A stretch of 64,000 bases of DNA from Aestuariibius violaceus (GTDB taxonomy: Bacteria > Pseudomonadota > Alphaproteobacteria > Rhodobacterales > Rhodobacteraceae). A program made the position numbers and the translations under genes. Of the stretch, positions 51,064-59,050 are shown one piece after another; position 1 is the first letter of the stretch; every line of letters starts with the position of its first letter. The stretch is taken from the NCBI RefSeq assembly GCF_040779325.2, contig NZ_JBFONT020000003.1, positions 124,001 through 188,000 of the forward strand, in the 5' to 3' direction. The notes beneath the pieces were generated by a model. It was given only the letters and a program-made list of their open reading frames with translations. It did no database searches and was not told the DNA's origin.

Positions 51064-51396
51064 ATGCTTAGAAGCGCTCTTTACGCCATCCCATCCGCAC
51101 TCGCCTTGATCGCAGTGCCCAAGGGGGCGCTTGCCTTCAACTTCGGCTTCGTCCGCGCCCCAGACTATATGGATCCGTATTTCGCTATCCTGCTGGTCTT
51201 CATGACGCCGTTCTTCCTGGCGCTCCTGATCGCCAAGCCGCGCGATGTCCCGTTTAACCGGCTGTACGCGAACGTTCACCGCCTCGGCATTGCGGGCAAG
51301 GTCTACTACTACACCTTCTATGCCAGCTTCATCGTGTTGATGCTGATGCTCTTTGCCGGAATGGGCCTGCAGCGTATGGCCGAGGCTGGCGTCTAG
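51064..51396 (+). CDS. Small membrane protein, function unknown
   Basis: A 110-aa protein with a hydrophobic, signal-like N-terminus (MLRSALYAIPSALALIAVPKGALA) and two further hydrophobic segments (PYFAILLVFMTPFFLALLIA and YTFYASFIVLMLMLFAGMG). No recognised motif. The start is uncertain for lack of a strong ribosome-binding site. Its stop overlaps that of the convergent ftsB gene by 4 bases. Confidence 0.65.
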   Translation: MLRSALYAIPSALALIAVPKGALAFNFGFVRAPDYMDPYFAILLVFMTPFFLALLIAKPRDVPFNRLYANVHRLGIAGKVYYYTFYASFIVLMLMLFAGMGLQRMAEAGV

Positions 51397-51692
51397 GGCA
51401 GCACGATCTCGTCTGCGCGCACCATGCCCAGCATGTCCCGCGCCTGTTCGTCCAGAAGATCGAGGTCCAGGTACTCATCCGACAGCCGGCGGGTCAGGAT
51501 CTCCATCCGCGCCACCTCGGCCCGCAGGGCCTCCAGTTCGGTCTCAAGCTGAACCGCCTCCGCGTCGACCTCGGCCCGCTGGAACAGCCCGTAATCCCCC
51601 TGCACGGCGGCAAAGGTGAAATAGAGCGCCAAAAGAAGCGCCCCGATCGAATATAGCAAACCGCCGAAAGCCGGACGCTGCCGCCCACCCAT
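51393..51692 (-). CDS. ftsB: Septum formation initiator FtsB/DivIC
   Basis: A 99-aa bitopic divisome protein. It has a transmembrane segment (about residues 9-29, FGGLLYSIGALLLALYFTFAA), then a GDYGLFQRAEVDAEAVQLETELEALRAEVARMEILTRRL coiled coil. It ends with the DLDLLDEQARDMLGM segment that is conserved in the family. The ATG at 51692 is preferred to GTG at 51713. Location next to pdhA is common in alphaproteobacteria. Confidence 0.9.
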   Translation of the reverse strand: MGGRQRPAFGGLLYSIGALLLALYFTFAAVQGDYGLFQRAEVDAEAVQLETELEALRAEVARMEILTRRLSDEYLDLDLLDEQARDMLGMVRADEIVLP

Positions 51693-51793
51693 ATCACCCG
51701 TGCCTCTACTCACCGGGCCTCTGTCGGACCCGTGCCCACGCAGACTCGCATATCCGATTCGCTTTGGGAATCCCCTTTCGCTAAGATTCCCTT

Positions 51794-53368
51794 ATGGATA
51801 CGCACGATGTCTTAAACCAGCCGGAACGCGCCGATCCCCGCGACCCCTGGGCGGACGATCCGGTGCTGCAGGATCACCTGACAGCGCAGAAAGGCATCCC
51901 GCAAGAGGCGTTCGGCCGCGCCATCGTCGAACTCGACGCCTGGGCGCTGGGCGACGCCGCCCGCCGCCACCCGCCAGAGGCGCAGATCTTCGACCGCACC
52001 GGCCGCCGTCGCGACCGCGTCACCTTCCACCCGGCCTATCACCGCCTGATGACGCTCGGGCTCGAGGCGGGCTATGCCGCGGGCCCCTGGACCGGCGGGC
52101 GCCACACGACCCACGCCGCCCAGGTCTACCTGATGAGCCAGGTCGAACCGGGCATCTGCTGCCCGCTCACGATGACCTACGCCGCGATCCCCGCGCTCCA
52201 CGGCCCGCTGGCCGAGGCGTGGGCGCCCAAACTCACCACCCGCGGCTACGACCCGTCCGAGAAGCCGATCGAGGACAAAGCCGCGGCCACACTCGGCATG
52301 GCGATGACCGAAAAACAGGGCGGCTCCGACGTCCGCGCCAACACAACCCGCGCCGATCCCGATGGCGACGCGTGGCGGCTGACGGGGCACAAATGGTTCT
52401 GCTCCGCGCCGATGTCCGACGGCTTCCTGACGCTCGCCCAGACCGACCACGGCCTGACCTGCTTCCTCGTCCCGCGCTGGCTGCCGGACGGCCCCAACGC
52501 CATCCGCCTCATGCGTCTCAAGGACAAACTCGGCAACAAGGCCAACGCCTCGGCCGAGATCGAATATGACGACGCGCTTGCCTACCAGCTGGGGGAAGAG
52601 GGCAGGGGCGTCGCCACCATCATCGAGATGGTGCATCACACCCGGCTCGATACCGCGATGGCGCCCGCCGGCCTCATGCGCGCGGCGCTGGCCGAGGCCC
52701 ATTGGTGGGCCGCCCACCGCACCGCCTTCCAGCGCAAGCTGATCGATCAACCCTTGATGCGGTCCGTCCTCGCCGACCTCACGCTCGATTGGGAAGGCGC
52801 CACCGCCCTCGGCCTGCGCGTGGCCGCCGCCTTCGACGATCCCGACCAGCGCCCCTTCGCCCGCATCGCTGTCGCCCTCGCCAAATACCTCTCCAACAAG
52901 CGCTGCCCGGCCGTCACGGTCGAGGCGATGGAGGTGCTGGGCGGCATGGGCTACATCGAGGAAACGCCGATGCCGATGCTTTACCGTGAGGCGCCGCTCA
53001 ACGGCATCTGGGAAGGCTCGGGCAACATCATCTGCCTCGATATCCTCCGCACCCTCCACCGCGAGCCCGACGCGGCCGAGGCGCTCACCGCCGAACTCGC
53101 CGCCGCCACCGGCGCCGACCGCCGCTACGACATCGCGCTCGAGGCGCACGAGGCGCGCTGGTCCGGCGGGATCGAAGAGGCCGAGGCGCGCCTCTTTGCC
53201 GAGCGCACCGCGACGCTCCTCACCGCCTCCGTCCTGATCCGCACCGCGCCGCCCGCCACGGCCGACGGCTATGTGGCGACCCGGCTGAACGCGGATCGCG
53301 GGCTGACCTCCGGGGCGGTGACCGGGCTCGATACCGGCGGTGTCCTCGACCGGCTCGGCCCGGTCTGA
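51794..53368 (+). CDS. AidB-like acyl-CoA dehydrogenase family protein
   Basis: A 524-aa flavoprotein of the AidB/isovaleryl-CoA dehydrogenase-like branch. It has LGMAMTEKQGGSDVRANTT (the FAD-binding TEKQGGSDV of AidB), WFCSAPMSDGFLTLAQT, and EVLGGMGYIEETPMPMLYREAPLNGIWEGSGNI. In E. coli AidB is an alkylation-response protein that binds DNA through a C-terminal domain; the C-terminus here (about 90 residues) is helical but not clearly basic, so a DNA role is uncertain. Confidence 0.92.
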   Translation: MDTHDVLNQPERADPRDPWADDPVLQDHLTAQKGIPQEAFGRAIVELDAWALGDAARRHPPEAQIFDRTGRRRDRVTFHPAYHRLMTLGLEAGYAAGPWTGGRHTTHAAQVYLMSQVEPGICCPLTMTYAAIPALHGPLAEAWAPKLTTRGYDPSEKPIEDKAAATLGMAMTEKQGGSDVRANTTRADPDGDAWRLTGHKWFCSAPMSDGFLTLAQTDHGLTCFLVPRWLPDGPNAIRLMRLKDKLGNKANASAEIEYDDALAYQLGEEGRGVATIIEMVHHTRLDTAMAPAGLMRAALAEAHWWAAHRTAFQRKLIDQPLMRSVLADLTLDWEGATALGLRVAAAFDDPDQRPFARIAVALAKYLSNKRCPAVTVEAMEVLGGMGYIEETPMPMLYREAPLNGIWEGSGNIICLDILRTLHREPDAAEALTAELAAATGADRRYDIALEAHEARWSGGIEEAEARLFAERTATLLTASVLIRTAPPATADGYVATRLNADRGLTSGAVTGLDTGGVLDRLGPV

Positions 53369-53386
53369 CCGATCGATAAGGGACGA

Positions 53387-53509
53387 CTTATGGGTTCGGA
53401 CGACCTATAGGCGGCGGCTTATACATGGGGATCACCCATAAGCGGCGACTTATGAATTTTTCGGGGGAAAATCGCCAATTTCCTCAGAAAACCGGCGATT
53501 TCCCAAAAT
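53387..53509. repeat. Cluster of short inverted and direct repeats between aidB-like and aldolase genes
   Basis: CTTATGGG (53387-53394) and CCCATAAG (53435-53442) are complementary, and variants of CGACTTAT recur at about 53384, 53401 and 53445. Further on, AAATCGCC and GGCGATTT form an 8-bp inverted repeat with a 17-base loop. The region lies between convergent genes and probably serves as terminator for one or both. Confidence 0.5.
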
Positions 53510-53526
53510 CATGCCCGAAAATGTGT

Positions 53527-53559
53527 CCGACGGAATGCCGACGGAATGCCGACGCGATG
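53527..53559. repeat. Three tandem 11-bp repeats
   Basis: CCGACGGAATG is repeated twice exactly, with a third copy differing at two positions (CCGACGCGATG). The array ends a few bases before the aldolase stop codon. Confidence 0.85.
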
Positions 53560-53564
53560 CCGCC

Positions 53565-54494
53565 TCAGGCTTTGCCCCGATAGATATCCATCAGCTTGCC
53601 CAGCATCTCCATCGCGTCCGCCCGGCTCCGCTGGAAAGAGTTCCGTCCGATGATCGACCCGTTCCCGCCGCCGTCACGAATGGCGCGCGCGTCGTCATAG
53701 ACTGCATCACTTCCCTTCTTCGACCCGCCGGAGAACACCATGATCCGCCGCCCGTTGAAGGCTGACTGCACGCAATGACGCACCCGCGCGGCTTGCGAAG
53801 AGACATCTATCCCCTCGGATTCATAGACTTTTTTCGCTTCCGGTAGCGACAGATAATCGGTCGACAGCTTGATCTTGATGACATGCGCACCCAACAGCGC
53901 CGCGATCTGCGCCGCATAGGCGGCTATATCAATCGCCGTCTCGCCGTCCTTGTCCAGGGATTCGCCACGCGGGTAGGACCAGATGACGGTCGCCACACCC
54001 TTCGCCTGAGCTTCGCGCCGCATCTCCTTGATTTCCTCGAACATTTCCAGCCCCGACGACGACCCCGGATAAATCGTGAACCCGATCGCCGAGGCCCCGA
54101 TCCGAAGCGCGTCATCCACGCTGGCCGTGATCGCCTGGTTCTTTGATTGGTCGTCCGGCATCAAGGAGTTAGCCGAATTCACCTTGAGGATCGTCGGGAT
54201 CTGCCCCGCAAACGTATCCGCCCCCGCCTCCAGCATTCCAAGGGGGGCCGCATAGGCATTCAGCCCTGCATCGATCGCCAGCTTGTAATGATAATGCGGG
54301 TCATACGCCTCCGGATTGGGCGCAAACGACCGCGCCGGACCATGCTCAAACCCTTGATCTACAGGCAGAATGATCATCTTGCCCGTCCCGCCGAGTTTCC
54401 CCGTCATCAGCATCCGGCACAGCTGCGCCTTCACCCCCGGCGGCTCGCCCTCGTAATTCGCCAGGATCTGTTGAACCGCGCGCGTCGCCTTCAT
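53565..54494 (-). CDS. fbaB: Class I fructose-bisphosphate aldolase (DhnA/FbaB type)
   Basis: A 309-aa Schiff-base aldolase of the archaeal-type DhnA family. ILPVDQGFEHGPARSF matches the substrate loop, and the Schiff-base Lys is in AHVIKIKLSTDY. FSGGSKKGSDAVYDDARAIRDGGGNGSIIGRNSFQR is the phosphate-binding end. AAGGA lies 7 bases before the ATG at 54494. It lies downstream of pgk with LacI-type sites in the gap. Confidence 0.94.
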   Translation of the reverse strand: MKATRAVQQILANYEGEPPGVKAQLCRMLMTGKLGGTGKMIILPVDQGFEHGPARSFAPNPEAYDPHYHYKLAIDAGLNAYAAPLGMLEAGADTFAGQIPTILKVNSANSLMPDDQSKNQAITASVDDALRIGASAIGFTIYPGSSSGLEMFEEIKEMRREAQAKGVATVIWSYPRGESLDKDGETAIDIAAYAAQIAALLGAHVIKIKLSTDYLSLPEAKKVYESEGIDVSSQAARVRHCVQSAFNGRRIMVFSGGSKKGSDAVYDDARAIRDGGGNGSIIGRNSFQRSRADAMEMLGKLMDIYRGKA

Positions 54495-54563
54495 CGTGAT
54501 GTCCTTTCCGGTCGCTGATGGGTGCTCTTTCCGGGTAGGCAAGGGCGGACGGAGGCACAACGC

Positions 54564-54599
54564 TTTTAGCGCTCACAGGATCGCCTGTTTTCGCTAACA
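54564..54599. promoter_or_regulatory. Two LacI-type semi-palindromes upstream of the aldolase gene
   Basis: TTTTAGCGCTCACA (54564-54577) and TGTTTTCGCTAACA (54586-54599) each match the palindrome TGTTAGCGCTAACA at 12 of 14 positions and lie 22 bp apart, two helical turns. They sit about 70-105 bases upstream of the aldolase start, consistent with a LacI-family central-carbon regulator (CceR-like). Confidence 0.5.
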
Positions 54600-54614
54600 G
54601 TCGGTTTTCCCGGC

Positions 54615-54640
54615 GCTTTTCGCCGCCAACCGGCGAAAGC
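54615..54640 (-). terminator. Hairpin after pgk
   Basis: GCTTTTCGCCG and CGGCGAAAGC pair with one bulged T around a CCAAC loop, 8 bases beyond the pgk stop. No T-run on the minus strand; possible terminator or message-stabilising structure. Confidence 0.5.
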
Positions 54641-54647
54641 CCGCCGA

Positions 54648-55838
54648 TCACGTCTCCAAAGCGGCGACCCCGGGAAGGGTCTTGCCCTCCATCCATTCCA
54701 GAAAAGCGCCGCCTGCCGTCGAGATGTAGCTGAACCGCTCCGCAGCGCCCGCCTTGTTCAGCGCAGAGACGGTATCTCCGCCTCCCGCAACCGAAACCAG
54801 CTGCCCCGCCGCCGTCCGCTCTGCCGCGTGACGCGCAGCCGCGTTGGTCGCGGCATCGAAGGGTTCGATCTCGAACGCCCCCAAAGGACCGTTCCAAATC
54901 AATGTCTTGGAGGCATCTATCGCATCCTTGATCTGCTCGACCGTCGCCGGGCCCGCATCAAGAATCATCGCGTCCTCCGGGCACTCCTGTGCGCCCACCG
55001 TCTCATGCGCTGCATGCGCCTTGAACTCCCGCGCGATCACCACGTCCGACGGCAGGATGATCTCGCGACCCCCGGCGTCCGCCTGATTAAGGATTTCGCA
55101 AGCGGTGTCCGTCATCTCATGCTCAGCCAGGGATTTGCCGATCTCGTGTCCCTGCGCCGCCAGAAACGTATTCGCCATGCCCCCGCCGATGACCAGCCGA
55201 TCCACCTTGCCGATGAGATGCCCCAACAACTCCAGTTTGGTCGAAACCTTCGCCCCGCCGACCACCGCGATGACGGGGCGCTCGGGCGCCTCCAGCGCGC
55301 TTTCCAGCGCTTCAAGCTCCTGCGCCATCAAAAGCCCTGCGGCCGACGTCAGGTGCTGCGCCACGCCCTCGGTCGAGGCATGGGCCCTGTGGGCGGCCGA
55401 AAAGGCGTCGTTCACATAGACATCGCCCAGCTTCGCCATCTCGGCGGCGAAGGCGGGGTCGTTCGCCTCTTCCTCCGCATGAAAACGTGTGTTTTCAAGG
55501 AGTAAGACCTCACCTTCTGCCAGGGACCCCGCTGCGCTTTCGGCTTCTGCCCCTATGCAATCCGCGGCGAACCTCACCCGCGCCCCGAACGCCTCCTCAA
55601 GCGCCGGGACAAGCTGACGCAGCGACATGTCGTCGACGACCTTGCCCTTCGGACGCCCGAAATGCGCCAGAAGGATCGGTCGTCCCCCCCGCTCCAGAAT
55701 GGCCTTCACCGTCGGCACGATGCGTTCGATCCGGGTGGCATCCGTGACGTGACCGTCCTCGACCGGGACGTTGATGTCGACCCGCGTCAAAACCCTCTTT
55801 CCCACCAAGTCGAGATCGTCAAAGCGCGTCCATGCCAT
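54648..55838 (-). CDS. pgk: Phosphoglycerate kinase
   Basis: A 396-aa glycolytic/gluconeogenic kinase interconverting 1,3-bisphosphoglycerate and 3-phosphoglycerate. VLTRVDINVPVEDG and LLAHFGRPKG are substrate-side motifs, VVGGAKVSTKLELL and IGGGMANTFLAAQG nucleotide-side motifs, and GGGDTVSAL closes the active site. GGAGGG precedes the ATG at 55838; the longer upstream frame is shadow. Confidence 0.96.
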   Translation of the reverse strand: MAWTRFDDLDLVGKRVLTRVDINVPVEDGHVTDATRIERIVPTVKAILERGGRPILLAHFGRPKGKVVDDMSLRQLVPALEEAFGARVRFAADCIGAEAESAAGSLAEGEVLLLENTRFHAEEEANDPAFAAEMAKLGDVYVNDAFSAAHRAHASTEGVAQHLTSAAGLLMAQELEALESALEAPERPVIAVVGGAKVSTKLELLGHLIGKVDRLVIGGGMANTFLAAQGHEIGKSLAEHEMTDTACEILNQADAGGREIILPSDVVIAREFKAHAAHETVGAQECPEDAMILDAGPATVEQIKDAIDASKTLIWNGPLGAFEIEPFDAATNAAARHAAERTAAGQLVSVAGGGDTVSALNKAGAAERFSYISTAGGAFLEWMEGKTLPGVAALET

Positions 55839-55967
55839 CTTGCACCCTCCGTGGAGACCCGTTGCGCGGGTGATCGCGCGCCCATCCGCCCGGGTCAAGG
55901 CGGACCGGTTGGCATCCAGCCGCAAGCGCCCTAGGGTCTGGCGAAATGAAAGCAAAGGGAGGTCTCC

Positions 55968-56474
55968 GTGGCAGAGATCAAAGATCCGGAAAACACGATC
56001 GTCATCGAGCTTAAGGATGGGCCTGTCACCATCGAGCTTTTGCCGGACGTGGCGCCGAAGCACAGCGAACGGATGAAGGAGCTGGCTCGTGCTGGTGCAT
56101 ATGATGGTGTTGTCTTCCACCGGGTGATCGATGGGTTCATGGCCCAGACCGGCGATGTGGCGCACGGCAATTTCGACAAGGATTTCAATATCGGGCGCGC
56201 GGGGACCGGTGGGTCGGACCTGCCCGATCTGCCCGCGGAATTCTCGAAACTGCCCCATGACCGCGGTACATTGGGTGCGGCACGGTCGCAGAATCCAGAC
56301 TCGGCCAATTCGCAATTCTTTATCAACTTCAGCGACAACCACTTCCTGAACGGCCAATACACGGTCTACGGGCGGGTCATTGAAGGTATGGAGCACGTCG
56401 ACAAGATCATTCGAGGAGAGCCGCCAATGAACCCCGACAAGATGATCAGCGTGAAGGTGGCCGCCGATGCGTAG
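55968..56474 (+). CDS. ppiB: Cytoplasmic peptidyl-prolyl cis-trans isomerase (cyclophilin)
   Basis: A 168-aa cyclophilin with no signal peptide. The active-site Arg is in VVFHRVIDGFMAQTGD, with ARSQNPDSANSQFFINFSDNHFLNGQYTVYGRV following. GTG start with GGGAGG upstream. It overlaps the next gene by 8 bases. Confidence 0.94.
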   Translation: MAEIKDPENTIVIELKDGPVTIELLPDVAPKHSERMKELARAGAYDGVVFHRVIDGFMAQTGDVAHGNFDKDFNIGRAGTGGSDLPDLPAEFSKLPHDRGTLGAARSQNPDSANSQFFINFSDNHFLNGQYTVYGRVIEGMEHVDKIIRGEPPMNPDKMISVKVAADA

Positions 56475-57012
56475 TCTCGCAGTTCTGGCCGTCCTTGCCG
56501 CGGGTCCTGCCGCGGCAACGGGCCTTGAGGTCAACATCGCTGGAGAGGCGCAAGGCACTGTCGTCATTGATCTTTTTGAGGATGTTGCGCCAAACCACGT
56601 GGAACAGATCACCACACTGGCAGAGGAAGGTGCCTATGACGGCGTCGTCTTCCACCGGGTGATCGATGGGTTCATGGCCCAGACCGGCGATGTCCAGCAT
56701 GGCGGGCCGGAGGGTAATCTGGCACGGGCGGGTACCGGCGGTTCGAACCGGCCGGACCTTGCGGCGGAGTTTTCGGACCGGCCGTTCGAACGTGGTACCG
56801 TGGGCATGGCCCGCAGCTCCAGCCCCGACTCCGCAAACAGTCAGTTCTTCATCATGTTCGCGCCCGCATCGCACCTGAACGGTCAATACACCGTGGTGGG
56901 CGAGGTCACGTCAGGGATGGAGATCATCGATCAAATCAAGCGCGGCAACGGACCGAACGGCGCCGTCACGATCTCCCCCGACCGGATGGCCGAGGTGCGG
57001 GTCACGCCATAG
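56467..57012 (+). CDS. Periplasmic peptidyl-prolyl cis-trans isomerase (cyclophilin)
   Basis: A 181-aa cyclophilin with a short signal peptide (MRSLAVLAVLAAGPAAA), so a periplasmic folding factor. The active-site region VVFHRVIDGFMAQTGD is identical to that of the upstream paralogue, and 47 consecutive bases are shared. SQFFIMFAPASHLNGQYTVVGEV completes the site. Confidence 0.93.
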   Translation: MRSLAVLAVLAAGPAAATGLEVNIAGEAQGTVVIDLFEDVAPNHVEQITTLAEEGAYDGVVFHRVIDGFMAQTGDVQHGGPEGNLARAGTGGSNRPDLAAEFSDRPFERGTVGMARSSSPDSANSQFFIMFAPASHLNGQYTVVGEVTSGMEIIDQIKRGNGPNGAVTISPDRMAEVRVTP

Positions 57013-57085
57013 TGCAAGCTTTGTGAGCGCATCGGGCTGGCTCGTCCAAGCCGGCCCTGCCATCTTTCCCTCAGGGAGATTGGTG

Positions 57086-58054
57086 ATGCTGTTGCGTTTG
57101 CTTAGCGGGTTCGCCGCTTTTGTTCTTGCTGTTCAGTCGGTTGCGGCGAGCCCTGAGTTCTGGGCACGGGAATGGCCACGGACCGACTTCAGCCGGACCA
57201 GCCTATCGTCCTGGGTCGAGATCCTGTCCGGCGGTCCGCCGAAAGACGGGATTCCGGCGCTCGACGATCCGACGATGATCCAGGTCAGCGACGATCGGTG
57301 GCTGGACGACCGGGAACCGGTCATCACGGTGGAAATCGACGGGGCTATCCCCCATGCCTATCCGCTCCGGTACCTGACATGGCACGAGATCGTGAACGAT
57401 ACGGTCGCAGGTGTGCCGGTCGCGATCACGTTCTGTCCGCTCTGCAATTCCGGGATCGTCTTTGACCGGCGGACGGCGTCGGGACCGTTGAGCTTTGGTG
57501 TCTCGGGTAAACTGCGTAACTCCGACATGATCATGTATGATCGCGAGACGGAAAGCTGGTGGCAGCAGGCCATGGGTGAGGCCATCGTTGGCCAACTGAC
57601 CGGCACCACGCTGAGACAGATCCCGACCTGGATGGAGAGTTGGGGTCAGTTTCATGGGCGCAATCCGGACGGACTTGTGATGGAGGAGCCTGGCTGGTCA
57701 CGTGACTATGGCTCCAACCCTTATGTCAGCTATGACAGCTCGCATCGGCCTTCTCTGTATTCCGGAGAGCTTCCTCCACATGATATTCCCGCGCTGGCCC
57801 GGGTCGTTCGTGTCGGAGACCGGGCTTGGCCGGTCTCACGATTGACCACGGGTGTGGTGAGCGAGGAGGGCCTTGTTCTGACATGGGAGGCCGGTCAGAC
57901 GTCCGCGCTCGATACCCAGCAGATCTCAAAGGGGCGGGACGTCGGTTCGGTCCGTGTGCGGGATCAGGCGGGGCAGGACGTGGCCCATGATGTCATGTTC
58001 GCTTTCGCGTTTCATGCGTTCTGGCCGGACGGCCGCTGGATGCTGGGGAACTAG
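57086..58054 (+). CDS. Exported DUF3179 domain protein
   Basis: A 322-aa protein with a signal peptide (MLLRLLSGFAAFVLAVQSVAA). The DUF3179 hallmarks are PLRYLTWHEIVNDTVAGVPVAITFCPLCNSGIVFDR (CPLCN motif) and RNSDMIMYDRETESWWQQ. The two Cys suggest metal or thiol chemistry; no activity is established to my knowledge. GGGAG lies 8 bases before the ATG at 57086. It is convergent with the following gene, overlapping by 4 bases. Confidence 0.9.
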   Translation: MLLRLLSGFAAFVLAVQSVAASPEFWAREWPRTDFSRTSLSSWVEILSGGPPKDGIPALDDPTMIQVSDDRWLDDREPVITVEIDGAIPHAYPLRYLTWHEIVNDTVAGVPVAITFCPLCNSGIVFDRRTASGPLSFGVSGKLRNSDMIMYDRETESWWQQAMGEAIVGQLTGTTLRQIPTWMESWGQFHGRNPDGLVMEEPGWSRDYGSNPYVSYDSSHRPSLYSGELPPHDIPALARVVRVGDRAWPVSRLTTGVVSEEGLVLTWEAGQTSALDTQQISKGRDVGSVRVRDQAGQDVAHDVMFAFAFHAFWPDGRWMLGN

Positions 58055-58971
58055 GCGCCTCTGTCCGACGATCCAGGCCGACGGCGAAAGGGACGTGTTA
58101 GGGGGCTGCTGATCCAGGTCCCTCCAAGGGTGCAGGATGACGCGCCGGTGCCAAGCTTGAAGCGCGCGAGGCCAGAATTGGCCGGACAGACGCGGAGATC
58201 CAGCCAGATGTGGCCGTGATCGGCAAGCCAGCAGCTCGCCTCCCAAAGAAGAAGGTTATGGGCCGACAGGCGCCGTCCGACCTCGCCCGACCAGCCGAGA
58301 TAGTAGCTGGCCGTGACGCCATGACGGACAAAGACCATCCCCGCGCAGGGGCGTCCCTCATGAAAGGCGGAAAAGAGCTGCACCCGATCAGGTGCCTGGG
58401 CGGCAAGGGCGAGCAGGAGGGCATCCGGCAAAGCGCGGTACCCGACCGTTTTCCGGTGGCGCGCATTCCCTTTGATCACCCAATGATCGGGATCTGCAGA
58501 CATCGGCCCGTGATGTAGCTTCAGCTTGTGGCTTTCCGCTTTAACGAGGCGGTTCCGCCACTTCTGGTGCAGACAGGCCCGGCGAAGCTCGTGGGGCATG
58601 CTGAGATCAAGGCGAGCGAGGGGCTGCCCGCGGGAGAGCCTGAAGAAGCCCGCGGCCGCGAGCGCTTTAGCGTCCGATGGGGCTTCGGCATCGATGACGA
58701 TCGGACGGCGTTGGCCGGCGAGGGTTGCAAGAGCTCCGCGCCGCGTGACATCGTCGGCCTCAGCCGTCCAGACAGGCCCCCGCGCGCCGTAAGCAATGCG
58801 ACCAATAAGTGGAAAGCGCCGCTCGATAACCTGCATCGTGCCGATGCGCCGCCGCCCCGCATGCAGCCCGACACGTCCGACGCTGTGGCCAAGGCTGCGA
58901 AGCGCGTCGGCATAGGCAGGGTGTTGCTGCAGAGCCGTGGCCGCGATGCGGCAGTCGAAGGCGCCATCCAT
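58051..58971 (-). CDS. FemAB/GNAT-like acyltransferase
   Basis: A 306-aa protein of the FemAB/BioF2-like acetyltransferase group. HQKWRNRLVKAESHKLKLHHG matches the peptidyl-transfer region of FemX-like proteins, and VQLFSAFHEGRPCAGMVFVRHGVTASYYLGWSGEVGRRLSAHNLLLWEASCWLADHGHIWLDLR matches the second GNAT fold, spread over about residues 195-258. Members attach amino acids or acyl groups to peptidoglycan, proteins or exopolysaccharide. The substrate is unknown. Confidence 0.85.
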   Translation of the reverse strand: MDGAFDCRIAATALQQHPAYADALRSLGHSVGRVGLHAGRRRIGTMQVIERRFPLIGRIAYGARGPVWTAEADDVTRRGALATLAGQRRPIVIDAEAPSDAKALAAAGFFRLSRGQPLARLDLSMPHELRRACLHQKWRNRLVKAESHKLKLHHGPMSADPDHWVIKGNARHRKTVGYRALPDALLLALAAQAPDRVQLFSAFHEGRPCAGMVFVRHGVTASYYLGWSGEVGRRLSAHNLLLWEASCWLADHGHIWLDLRVCPANSGLARFKLGTGASSCTLGGTWISSPLTRPFRRRPGSSDRGA

Positions 58972-59050
58972 ACCGGGGAGATACCCCGGAAGTCGCTAAC
59001 GGACGCTTAACGTGACCCGCGCAGGCGGCTGTTGCCTGCGCGTGCCTTGT

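Noticed and set aside
51812..53149. 445-codon minus-strand frame opposite the AidB-like gene
   Set aside because: Gly/Val-rich shadow without motifs; the plus strand encodes a complete acyl-CoA dehydrogenase-family protein.
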